From positions 1-5,004 of the forward strand of contig VSIX01000155.1 in the NCBI GenBank assembly GCA_008086245.1: DNA of 5,004 nt. Reading direction: 5' to 3'. The notes beneath the pieces were generated by a model. That model saw only the letters and a program-made list of their open reading frames with translations. It was not told where the DNA came from and searched no databases. The position numbers and the translations under genes are program-made. The stretch comes from Candidatus Mcinerneyibacterium aminivorans (GTDB lineage: Bacteria; Macinerneyibacteriota; Macinerneyibacteria; Macinerneyibacteriales; Macinerneyibacteriaceae). Of the stretch, positions 1 through 5,004 are shown piece by piece (the stretch's first letter is position 1; each line of letters opens with the position of its first letter).

Positions 1-214
1 CTATTGCTGTGGAAAATGTAAGAGCATTACTAAACCAGATAAAAAAGCCGGCAGTCCCAACTGCAGCTACTGCACCGCTTCCAACATGGCCAATCCAGAA
101 TAGATCGGTTAAATTGTAGGTCATCTGTATAAAGGAAGTTCCCATTATGGGTAGTGATAGCTTAATTAACTGATTGAGAATATTTCCTCTGGTAAAATCT
201 TTATTTGGTCCCAT
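1..214 (-). CDS. MATE family efflux transporter, N-terminal part (cut by window edge)
   Basis: The reverse strand reads from an ATG at 214-212 to the window edge, giving 71 codons with no stop. The peptide has a polar start (MGPNKDFTRGNILNQLIKLS), then a first hydrophobic helix opening with LPIMGTSFIQ, then YNLTDLFWIGHVGSGAVAAVG and the start of a second helix (GTAGFFIWF). This order, with the N-D-F/W-x-G-x-x-G-x-x-A-x-A-A-x-G pattern, is the hallmark of the MATE (NorM/DinF) family. These are inner-membrane antiporters of about 450 residues that export drugs or organic cations in exchange for Na+ or H+. The substrate cannot be told from this fragment. An AGGAGT ribosome site (223-218) lies four bases or fewer from the ATG, and a near-consensus promoter lies just upstream, so the start is well supported. 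The gene is transcribed divergently from the PatB-like gene. About 85% of it lies outside the window. Confidence 0.88.
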   Translation of the reverse strand, partial: MGPNKDFTRGNILNQLIKLSLPIMGTSFIQMTYNLTDLFWIGHVGSGAVAAVGTAGFFIWFSNALTFSTAI

Positions 215-240
215 TTTACTCCTAAAATTTCGCTAAAGGA

Positions 241-268
241 AATATAATTAATTCCCTGTATAAGTCAA
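241..268 (-). promoter_or_regulatory. Predicted sigma-A-type promoter of the MATE gene
   Basis: On the minus strand TTGACT (268-263) is followed after 16 bases by TATATT (246-241). The likely transcription start is near 235, leaving a leader of about 20 bases that contains the AGGAGT ribosome site. Both hexamers are one or two bases from consensus and nothing else lies between them and the gene. The leader is too short for a riboswitch. Confidence 0.6.
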
Positions 269-284
269 GAAATATTTAAAAATA

Positions 285-312
285 TTGATTATAATTCAAT
301 ATTATTTATAAT
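285..312 (+). promoter_or_regulatory. Predicted sigma-A-type promoter of the PatB-like gene
   Basis: TTGATT (285-290) and a perfect TATAAT (307-312) are separated by 16 bases. The start of transcription should fall near 319, giving a leader of about 20 bases with AGGAGGT (328-334) four bases before the ATG. The -35 box overlaps an AATATT repeat (281-286), and the promoter stands back to back with that of the MATE gene, with the two -35 boxes only 16 bases apart. Confidence 0.65.
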
Positions 313-338
313 AATTATGAATAAGACAGGAGGTAGTT

Positions 339-1520
339 ATGAATACTGAATACAATTTTGATGAAATAGTTAATCGGACGAATACAAATTCTATCAAATG
401 GGATTACTATAAAAAATTTATGAATATTAAAAAAGATCTTCTACCGATGTGGGTTGCTGATATGGATTTTAAAGCACCTCCAGAAGTTATTAAAGCTTTA
501 GAACAGAGGGCAAGTCATGGAATATATGGTTATTCTGGAAAACCTGAATCCTATTATGATTCTATTATAAGCTGGGTTGATAAAAGATATAACTGGAAGA
601 TCAAAAAGGAATGGATTGTATATACTCCGGGAATTGTTCCCGCAATAAATATGGCAATTGATAAATTTACTGAACCGGGAGATGGTATAGTAGTTCAAAA
701 ACCTGTTTACTTTCCCTTTTTCCAGTCAGTAAACAACCAAGATAGGAGAGTAGTTGATAATAAACTGGTTATTGAAAATGGAAAATATGTAATGGATTTT
801 AATGATCTTGAAAATAAAGTTAATGAGAACACAAAGATGATTCTTTTGTGCAGTCCACACAATCCTGTAGGGAGGGTTTGGAAAGAAGAAGAATTAAAAA
901 AACTTGGAGATATTGCAAAGAAGTATGATTTAATGGTGTTTTCTGATGAGATCCATGCTGATTTAATTCTGAATGATAATCAACATATTTCATTTGCATC
1001 TTTATCGGATGATTTAGCAAAAAGAACTATTACAGGATTTTCTCCCAGTAAAACTTTTAATATAGCGGGTTTATACGCTTCAGCTATTGTAATTCCGGAT
1101 GAGTCAATAAGGGATAAATTTAAAGAAATCATAAATCGCTATCATTTATACCATACAAACTGTTTTGCTATAGAGGGATTAGAAGCTGCATATCGATATG
1201 GAGAAAAATGGCTTGATGAGTTATTGGATTATCTGGAAAAAAATATTGAATTAACAAAAAAAGTATTAAAAGACATAAAAAAGCTGAATATGATAGAACC
1301 TGAAGGAACATTTTTAGTATGGCTTGATTTTAGAAAATTTAATTTAACTCATGAAGAAATAACCAATATTATTATTAATGAGGCAGGATTGCTTCTCAAT
1401 GATGGAAAAATGTTTGGGGCGAATGGGGAAAAATTCATGAGATTAAATATTGCAACTCCTCAAAAAAAGCTAAAAAAGGGTTTAGAAAAATTGAAAAATG
1501 CATTTGCAAATAAAGATTAA
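339..1520 (+). CDS. patB: MalY/PatB family PLP-dependent C-S lyase (cystathionine beta-lyase / aminotransferase)
   Basis: This 393-residue protein has the full length of the MalY/PatB group of fold-type I PLP enzymes. These cytosolic enzymes cleave the C-S bond of cystathionine or cysteine conjugates to homocysteine (or a thiol), pyruvate and ammonia, and some act as aminotransferases. Visible signatures are the N-terminal family block WDYYKKF (21-27) and LPMWVADMDFKAPPEV (35-50); Y124, placed to stack on the cofactor ring; N175 in SPHNPVGRVW; D203 in FSDEIHADL, which binds the pyridine nitrogen; the Schiff-base lysine K238 in GFSPSKTFNIAGL; and the carboxylate-binding R368 in FMRLNIA. All expected cofactor residues are present, so the enzyme should be active. 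AGGAGGT lies four bases before the ATG. It is flanked by a divergent MATE gene and a convergent gene, so it is probably a single-gene transcript. The MalY/PatB assignment is firm. The physiological substrate (cystathionine, cysteine or another thiol conjugate) is not, and the gene symbol is by family resemblance. Confidence 0.9.
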   Translation: MNTEYNFDEIVNRTNTNSIKWDYYKKFMNIKKDLLPMWVADMDFKAPPEVIKALEQRASHGIYGYSGKPESYYDSIISWVDKRYNWKIKKEWIVYTPGIVPAINMAIDKFTEPGDGIVVQKPVYFPFFQSVNNQDRRVVDNKLVIENGKYVMDFNDLENKVNENTKMILLCSPHNPVGRVWKEEELKKLGDIAKKYDLMVFSDEIHADLILNDNQHISFASLSDDLAKRTITGFSPSKTFNIAGLYASAIVIPDESIRDKFKEIINRYHLYHTNCFAIEGLEAAYRYGEKWLDELLDYLEKNIELTKKVLKDIKKLNMIEPEGTFLVWLDFRKFNLTHEEITNIIINEAGLLLNDGKMFGANGEKFMRLNIATPQKKLKKGLEKLKNAFANKD

Positions 1521-1552
1521 TTTATTATTTTTTGACTGCAAATATGTTTTTT
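1502..1552 (+). terminator. Possible weak terminator at the end of the PatB-like gene
   Basis: ATTTGCA (1502-1508) is the exact inverse of TGCAAAT (1537-1543), and six T residues follow at 1547-1552. The large loop holds a smaller A/T stem, AATAAA (1509-1514) with TTTATT (1521-1526), directly followed by A and then six T (1528-1533). The stop codon lies inside this structure. The stems are short and AT-rich, so the case rests mainly on position between convergent genes. Confidence 0.3.
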
Positions 1553-1564
1553 AAAATATTAGAA

Positions 1565-1593
1565 GAAGGGAGAATAAAAATCATTCTTCCTTC
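1565..1593. terminator. Hairpin in the convergent gap, overlapping the stop codon of the hydrogenase-like gene
   Basis: GAAGGGAGAAT (1565-1575) and ATTCTTCCTTC (1583-1593) form an 11-pair stem with one G-T wobble on the plus strand (one C-A mismatch on the minus strand) around a 7-base loop. The stem includes the last codons of the minus-strand gene, and its TGA stop (1583-1581) sits at the edge of the loop. Read on the minus strand it is followed by TTCTAATATTTT, a poor U-tract. Read on the plus strand there is no U-tract. It may help end or protect either transcript, but it is not a classic intrinsic terminator. Confidence 0.35.
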
Positions 1594-3194
1594 ATATCTG
1601 TAACTTTATTAATAGATTTTCTGATTATTAAGGATTTATCCTGCATATGTCTTAACTGTTTCTGGATTTTTTTAATAGTATCGGTATAATTTTTGCCAAA
1701 TCTTCTAATTAGGATAATCATTTCTTCAGAAATATTGTATTTTACGAGAATGTTTTTTAGTTCTTTTTTTAATTCATCGTTGTCATCATGTATTTCATCA
1801 ATCAAATCACTTACTGATATATACAGGTTTTCAGAATCCTTTTGTAATTTTTCCATAAAATTATCATGAGCTTTGCTGAGTTTGGAAATATATTTTTTGT
1901 CCTTTTTATTTTCTCTTTTTAATTTTAGTTTGTGGTAATGGTGACAATTTTTGGGTTTGTTAACATCATTAAAGATGGCTCTTGCCATATCCTGGCAGGT
2001 TTCGTATCCACATGCTCCGCAATCATAAATATCTTTGGAGGAAAATTTGTTCATTTTATTATATATATTTTGTAGTTCCTGTTCTGTTGGCTCCTTCCAG
2101 TAAATATTATCGTATTCGTGAAAATCTCTATGATATAGTTCTTTTTTCCAGTACTTTTTCTTCAATGATTTTACTGTATTCTCGTTTGATTTTATTTCTT
2201 CGTGAAGTTTGCTGGCTTCAATTTCAATCACATCTACCGGCTTATTGTTTTTATCCAGTCTATTTAAAGTTCCATGACCAAGATTACATCCATTTTTGCA
2301 GTTTTGGCAGTTAACTATATCTGGAGCAACATTTTTTAAAATTGATTCGGGTAATTTGTCCAGATAATCATATATATTTTCTTTACCATTAACACCTCTG
2401 TACTTTCCATCAAATTCTGGGTAATGAAAATTTAAGATGTCTTTCATTCCGTCTGGGAGAGGATAAAAGGCACCCTTATTAACAGTATCATAATCGTATT
2501 TTGATTTTTCAAATTTGTTTATATCGATATTGTTATTCTGCCAGAAATTTTTTAATGATCTGAAAGTAATATTGTTGATGTTTTCATCCAGCTCTTCAAA
2601 TTCTTTGCTTTTAGAATAACAGGGGGTAAATGCAAAGAATTCTGCATTCTTATATTTTATCTTGTAGTTTCTTATCATCCTAACAGTGTGTATGATTGGA
2701 CTTGCCGAATTTATCAAATAAGATTTTAGCTCGGGTTTGTATTTTTCTACATATGTTACTATTGAGGGACAGTTGGCAGTTAATATGGTGTTTGCATTGC
2801 TGTTATCTAATTTTTCCTTATATGTTTTTGCTGCTATTTCTGCTCCTACTGAGGAATTGATACACAAATCAAAATTATTTTCTTTTAAAAAAGTATTGAT
2901 TTTTAAATACGAACCTGGAAAATTGGAAGCAATAGTAGGTGATATTACTGCAACAGCTTTCTTTTCCGGATTGTTAAAAACCTCTTTTAATTTATCAATA
3001 TCATCAATGCCTTTTCTTGCATTCTGTTTGCAAACGTCAATACAGGCCCCGCAGGCCAGACATAGATCGTTATTAACTGTTACATGGTCATTTGATACTT
3101 CATTACAAATTTTCACAGGACACTCTTTTATACAGGCCTGGCAGTTAATACATTTGTTTTCATCAACTTTAATAATTTTTTTATTTTTATCCAC
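1581..3194 (-). CDS. [FeFe]-hydrogenase-like iron-sulfur protein (HfsB-like; likely sensory or regulatory)
   Basis: This 537-residue, probably cytosolic protein starts with GTG, supported by AGGAGG four bases upstream. Domains in order: a two-[4Fe-4S] ferredoxin domain (C15, C18, C21, C25 and C45, C48, C51, C55); an [FeFe]-hydrogenase large-subunit-type domain (about 79-315); an RnfB-like FeS domain (C392, C395, C400, C417); and a lysine- and glutamate-rich helical tail (about 421-537). The three H-cluster loops are recognisable: L1 TANCP (139-143), L2 TPCYSK (190-195) and L3 CKNGCNLGHG (299-308). C142, C192, C299 and C303 match the four cysteines that hold the H-cluster cubane, and K195 matches the conserved Lys near the diiron site. 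N141 stands where catalytic enzymes have the proton-relay Cys. The architecture resembles the HfsB-like, putatively sensory or redox-relay members of the superfamily rather than M2/M3 catalytic hydrogenases. No partner subunit, phosphatase or maturase gene is in the window. Family assignment is strong; the sensory role and the presence of a complete H-cluster are inference. Confidence 0.85.
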   Translation of the reverse strand: MDKNKKIIKVDENKCINCQACIKECPVKICNEVSNDHVTVNNDLCLACGACIDVCKQNARKGIDDIDKLKEVFNNPEKKAVAVISPTIASNFPGSYLKINTFLKENNFDLCINSSVGAEIAAKTYKEKLDNSNANTILTANCPSIVTYVEKYKPELKSYLINSASPIIHTVRMIRNYKIKYKNAEFFAFTPCYSKSKEFEELDENINNITFRSLKNFWQNNNIDINKFEKSKYDYDTVNKGAFYPLPDGMKDILNFHYPEFDGKYRGVNGKENIYDYLDKLPESILKNVAPDIVNCQNCKNGCNLGHGTLNRLDKNNKPVDVIEIEASKLHEEIKSNENTVKSLKKKYWKKELYHRDFHEYDNIYWKEPTEQELQNIYNKMNKFSSKDIYDCGACGYETCQDMARAIFNDVNKPKNCHHYHKLKLKRENKKDKKYISKLSKAHDNFMEKLQKDSENLYISVSDLIDEIHDDNDELKKELKNILVKYNISEEMIILIRRFGKNYTDTIKKIQKQLRHMQDKSLIIRKSINKVTDMKEE

Positions 3195-3198
3195 TTTT

Positions 3199-3204
3199 CC
3201 TCCT
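3199..3204 (-). promoter_or_regulatory. Ribosome binding site that fixes a GTG start
   Basis: On the minus strand AGGAGG (3204-3199) is followed by AAAA and then GTG (3194-3192). No ATG with comparable spacing exists in this frame, and the ferredoxin motif begins only 14 codons later, so GTG is the probable start of the hydrogenase-like protein. Confidence 0.75.
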
Positions 3205-3218
3205 TTATTACCTTCTGA

Positions 3219-3246
3219 ATAATAATAAAAATTATAACAATGTCAA
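3219..3246 (-). promoter_or_regulatory. Predicted sigma-A-type promoter of the hydrogenase-like gene
   Basis: On the minus strand a perfect TTGACA (3246-3241) is followed after 16 bases by TATTAT (3224-3219). Transcription would begin near 3212, with a leader of about 18 bases that holds the AGGAGG site. A TATAAT (3236-3231) also lies between the two boxes but has no suitable -35 element of its own. The strong -35 suggests expression does not strictly need an activator. Confidence 0.6.
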
Positions 3247-3420
3247 GATTAAAACGATTACAAATATGAATTATGCGGGATAATAAAGAGTAAAGTAAGT
3301 GGATAATGAAGTATATCCTTTTATTAAATAAATATAGCTAATTAAATCAAAATATTTGTATTACAGGAATATTAAAGAATATTTTGTGGGTTTAATCATT
3401 CTCAAGGTATTTGCAAGAAC
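3247..3420. other. Non-coding part of the divergent intergenic region, with small inverted repeats
   Basis: No credible gene lies here: the few ATG-started frames end within a dozen codons. The stretch is very AT-rich. Visible structure is limited to a 5-pair hairpin GGATA (3301-3305) with TATCC (3314-3318) followed by TTTTATT, the motif AATATT-AAAG-AATATT (3368-3383) with another AATATT at 3351-3356, and TCAAG in the run CTCAAGG shortly before the pncB promoter. These could be regulator sites for either divergent gene, but none matches an operator I can name with confidence. Confidence 0.4.
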
Positions 3421-3423
3421 TTG
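3414..3423. promoter_or_regulatory. Short palindrome CAAGAACTTG over the pncB -35 box (possible operator)
   Basis: CAAG-AA-CTTG is a 4-base inverted repeat with a 2-base centre. It overlaps the first three bases of the predicted -35 hexamer of pncB, a typical repressor position. A further TCAAG lies just upstream and is also inverse to the CTTGA of this site. NAD-salvage genes in Firmicutes are often controlled by NiaR-type repressors, but I cannot match this sequence to that motif, so the regulator is unknown. Confidence 0.25.
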
Positions 3424-3448
3424 AAATTTAGCAAAAATAATCTATAAT
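3421..3448 (+). promoter_or_regulatory. Predicted sigma-A-type promoter of the pncB-pncA operon
   Basis: TTGAAA (3421-3426) and a perfect TATAAT (3443-3448) are 16 bases apart. The transcript would begin near 3455 and have a leader of about 28 bases with AAAGGAGAG (3471-3479) five bases before the pncB ATG. An inverted repeat ATCTAT (3440-3445) / ATAGAT (3454-3459) straddles the -10 box and the start point and could be an operator or chance. Confidence 0.65.
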
Positions 3449-3482
3449 TTTTAATAGATGATTTTGTAAAAAAGGAGAGTTT

Positions 3483-4838
3483 ATGTTTAATGATGAGGAG
3501 TTATTAGTTGATTTATATGAGCTAACAATGGCCCAGGGGTATTTTAAGTTAAATAAGCACAGAGAAGAAGTTGTTTTTGATATGTTTATTCGTGATATAC
3601 CTGAAGATGGTAAGTATGTAGTAGCTGCAGGGATATCCGGGGTTCTTAATTATTTACAGAATTTTTCTTTTGATAAAGAAAACATTGAATATTTAAGGAC
3701 TTTAAATCTTTTTGAGGACGATTTTCTGGATTTTCTTAAAAATTTTGAATTTGATTGTGATGTATATAGCGTTAGAGAAGGTGAAATTGTATTTCCAGAA
3801 GAACCAATATTAAAAGTAGCTGGAAAAAGACTTCAGGCACAGCTGATCGAAACCTATGTTTTAAATCAGATAAATTTTCAGTCTCTTATTGCAACAAAGG
3901 CATCAAGAATTTCTGATATGTCAAATTCAAAATTAGTTGCTGATTTCGGTCTTAGAAGAGCACACAGTGAAAGCGCCGGATTGAAGGCAAGCAGGGCTTC
4001 TTATATCGGCGGAGTAGATTCCACTTCTAATGTTTTGGCAGGGAAGAGATATGGTATCCCTGTAACCGGTACTATGGCCCACAGCTGGATAATGGGATTT
4101 GAAAATGAATTAAAATCCTTTAAGGAATATGCAAAAATATATAAAAATGATACTGTATTATTAATAGATACTTATGATACTATCGAGGGTTGTAAAAATG
4201 CAATAACAACAGGTAAATGGATGGAAGAAAATGGCTGGAGTTTGAAGGGAATTAGATTGGATTCCGGGAATCTGATTAAATTGAGTAAAACATGTAGAAA
4301 GATGCTTGATGAAGCAAACCTTAAAAATGTTAAAATTTTAGCAAGCGGTGACTTAAATGAATATAAAATAAAAAAAATAGAAGAAAGTAATGCTTTTATT
4401 GATGGTTACGGTGTGGGCACCGAGATGGTAACAGCCAAGAGAGATGCTGCACTGGGAGGGGTTTACAAGCTTCAGGAAGATAGGAAACAACCCGTAATGA
4501 AACTTTCTTCATCAGAAAAAAAGAGAACTTTGCCCGGAAATAAACAGGTTTACAGGATAAAGATGGGAAATATTTATAAAAAAGATATTATCGGTTTAGC
4601 AAATGATGAAGTGTCTGGTGATAAACTATTAAATTGCTACATGAGAGATGGTAATATTCAAAATTATACATATACTATTAAGGATGCCAGAAGATACTGT
4701 CAAAAACAAAAGAGAATGTTTGAAGATAAAATAAAAGGTTTAAAAAATCAGGATTATAAAGTTGAAATAAGCAGAAATTTGAAAAAAGTAGTCGATGACC
4801 TGACAAAAAGGATAAAGGAATCACTGCAAAAATCTTAA
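3483..4838 (+). CDS. pncB: Nicotinate phosphoribosyltransferase
   Basis: This 451-residue cytosolic enzyme makes nicotinate mononucleotide from nicotinate and PRPP, coupled to ATP hydrolysis. It is the committing step of the Preiss-Handler NAD-salvage route. Family motifs run the full length: LVDLYELTMAQGY (8-20) at the N-terminus; DFGLRRAH (154-161) with the substrate-binding arginines; GTMAHSW (196-202), whose H200 matches the conserved histidine phosphorylated during ATP coupling; IRLDSG (257-262) and ASGDLNEY (287-294), which line the phosphoribosyl site; and DGYGVGTEM (307-315), a phosphate-binding loop. The length is in the range of bacterial members and no key motif is missing. The C-terminus (about 400-451) is lysine-rich. 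The ATG is preceded by AAAGGAGAG. The next gene, a nicotinamidase-like hydrolase, starts 18 bases downstream, so the two are almost certainly co-transcribed and carry out consecutive steps. Confidence 0.95.
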   Translation: MFNDEELLVDLYELTMAQGYFKLNKHREEVVFDMFIRDIPEDGKYVVAAGISGVLNYLQNFSFDKENIEYLRTLNLFEDDFLDFLKNFEFDCDVYSVREGEIVFPEEPILKVAGKRLQAQLIETYVLNQINFQSLIATKASRISDMSNSKLVADFGLRRAHSESAGLKASRASYIGGVDSTSNVLAGKRYGIPVTGTMAHSWIMGFENELKSFKEYAKIYKNDTVLLIDTYDTIEGCKNAITTGKWMEENGWSLKGIRLDSGNLIKLSKTCRKMLDEANLKNVKILASGDLNEYKIKKIEESNAFIDGYGVGTEMVTAKRDAALGGVYKLQEDRKQPVMKLSSSEKKRTLPGNKQVYRIKMGNIYKKDIIGLANDEVSGDKLLNCYMRDGNIQNYTYTIKDARRYCQKQKRMFEDKIKGLKNQDYKVEISRNLKKVVDDLTKRIKESLQKS

Positions 4839-4842
4839 TTAT

Positions 4843-4850
4843 AAGGAGGT
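4843..4850 (+). promoter_or_regulatory. Strong ribosome binding site of the nicotinamidase-like gene
   Basis: AAGGAGGT lies six bases before the ATG at 4857. A second in-frame ATG at 4863 would be 12 bases away, so 4857 is the better start. The site lies wholly in the 18-base gap after the pncB stop codon. Confidence 0.75.
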
Positions 4851-4856
4851 GGCTCT

Positions 4857-5004
4857 ATGAAAATGCTGTATACTGTAGATGTTCAGAGATGCTTTTATGA
4901 TCCGGAAAATGGAAACTTATATGTTAAAGGTGCTGAAGAAAAGCTTCCAAATATATTAAATTTAAATGAACTATTTAGAATAAATCACCAAATAGAAGCC
5001 GGTA
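4857..5004 (+). CDS. pncA: Nicotinamidase / isochorismatase-family hydrolase, N-terminal part (cut by window edge)
   Basis: The 49 codons present read MKMLYTVDVQRCFYDPENGN and continue with LYVKGAEEKLPNI, a good match to the start of nicotinamidases: a short beta strand ending in V-D-x-Q, then an x-x-F loop and the L-x-V-x-G-A-E-E segment. D8 is the expected catalytic Asp of the Asp-Lys-Cys triad. The metal-binding Asp/His, the Lys and the Cys lie beyond the window. Nicotinamidase hydrolyses nicotinamide to nicotinate and ammonia, and the product is the substrate of PncB, encoded immediately upstream. The usual N-D-F after the V-D-x-Q motif is R-C-F here. The family also contains isochorismatases and other amidohydrolases, so pncA is assigned mainly from its place behind pncB. 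Confidence 0.8.
   Translation, partial: MKMLYTVDVQRCFYDPENGNLYVKGAEEKLPNILNLNELFRINHQIEAG

Noticed and set aside
498-1020. Two 66-codon minus-strand frames (498-698 and 820-1020) inside the PatB-like gene
   Set aside because: They are antisense to well-conserved PLP-enzyme motifs, without ribosome sites or recognisable domains.
1982-2314. 110-codon plus-strand open frame opposite the hydrogenase-like gene
   Set aside because: It lies antisense to the FeS domain and L3 coding region, lacks a ribosome site and matches no family I recognise.
2737-3222. 161-codon plus-strand open frame opposite the hydrogenase-like gene
   Set aside because: It is the antisense of the ferredoxin and H-domain coding region, has no good ribosome site and gives a composition-biased Ser/Phe/Leu-rich peptide. 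The minus-strand protein has clear motifs in the same DNA.
3301-3325. Small hairpin GGATA/TATCC followed by TTTTATT, as a terminator
   Set aside because: The stem has only five pairs and no plus-strand gene ends upstream of it, so there is nothing for it to terminate.
3307-3342. Tiny ATG-started frame (about 11 codons) in the divergent intergenic region, as a possible leader peptide
   Set aside because: It has no Shine-Dalgarno site, lies upstream of the predicted pncB promoter and would not be in the mRNA leader.
3195-3482. Riboswitch or structured RNA leader for pncB or the hydrogenase-like gene
   Set aside because: The predicted transcription starts leave leaders of only about 18-28 bases, and no conserved aptamer pattern is visible in the region.

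Overview
The window is AT-rich DNA from what looks like a low-GC anaerobic Firmicute. The coding sequences are rich in Lys, Ile and Asn, Shine-Dalgarno sites are strong (AGGAGG type), promoters are close to the sigma-A consensus, and one gene encodes an oxygen-labile iron-sulfur protein of the [FeFe]-hydrogenase superfamily. Halanaerobiales would fit, but that placement is inference from composition and gene content, not proven.

Layout: (1) 1-214, minus strand: the N-terminus of a MATE-family multidrug/cation antiporter, cut by the left edge. (2) 215-338: a compact divergent promoter region serving the MATE gene and the next gene. (3) 339-1520, plus: a MalY/PatB-type PLP-dependent C-S lyase (cystathionine beta-lyase or aminotransferase). 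(4) 1521-1580: a short convergent gap with two weak hairpins. (5) 1581-3194, minus: a 537-residue [FeFe]-hydrogenase-like protein with an N-terminal two-cluster ferredoxin domain, a compact H-cluster-type domain, an RnfB-like FeS domain and a charged helical tail. It starts with GTG. (6) 3195-3482: a second divergent promoter region. (7) 3483-4838, plus: nicotinate phosphoribosyltransferase (PncB), followed after 18 bases by (8) 4857-5004, the N-terminus of a nicotinamidase-like hydrolase (PncA), cut by the right edge.

The last two genes form a clear NAD-salvage operon: PncA deamidates nicotinamide to nicotinate, and PncB converts nicotinate to nicotinate mononucleotide. The other genes appear to be separate single-gene transcription units on alternating strands. 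The most interesting item is the hydrogenase-like protein. It keeps the four H-cluster-type cysteines but has Asn where catalytic [FeFe] hydrogenases carry the proton-relay cysteine, and it sits alone, so a sensory or redox-regulatory role is more plausible than bulk hydrogen turnover. I did not find a clearly new multi-gene system, CRISPR array, insertion sequence, tRNA or rRNA in this window.
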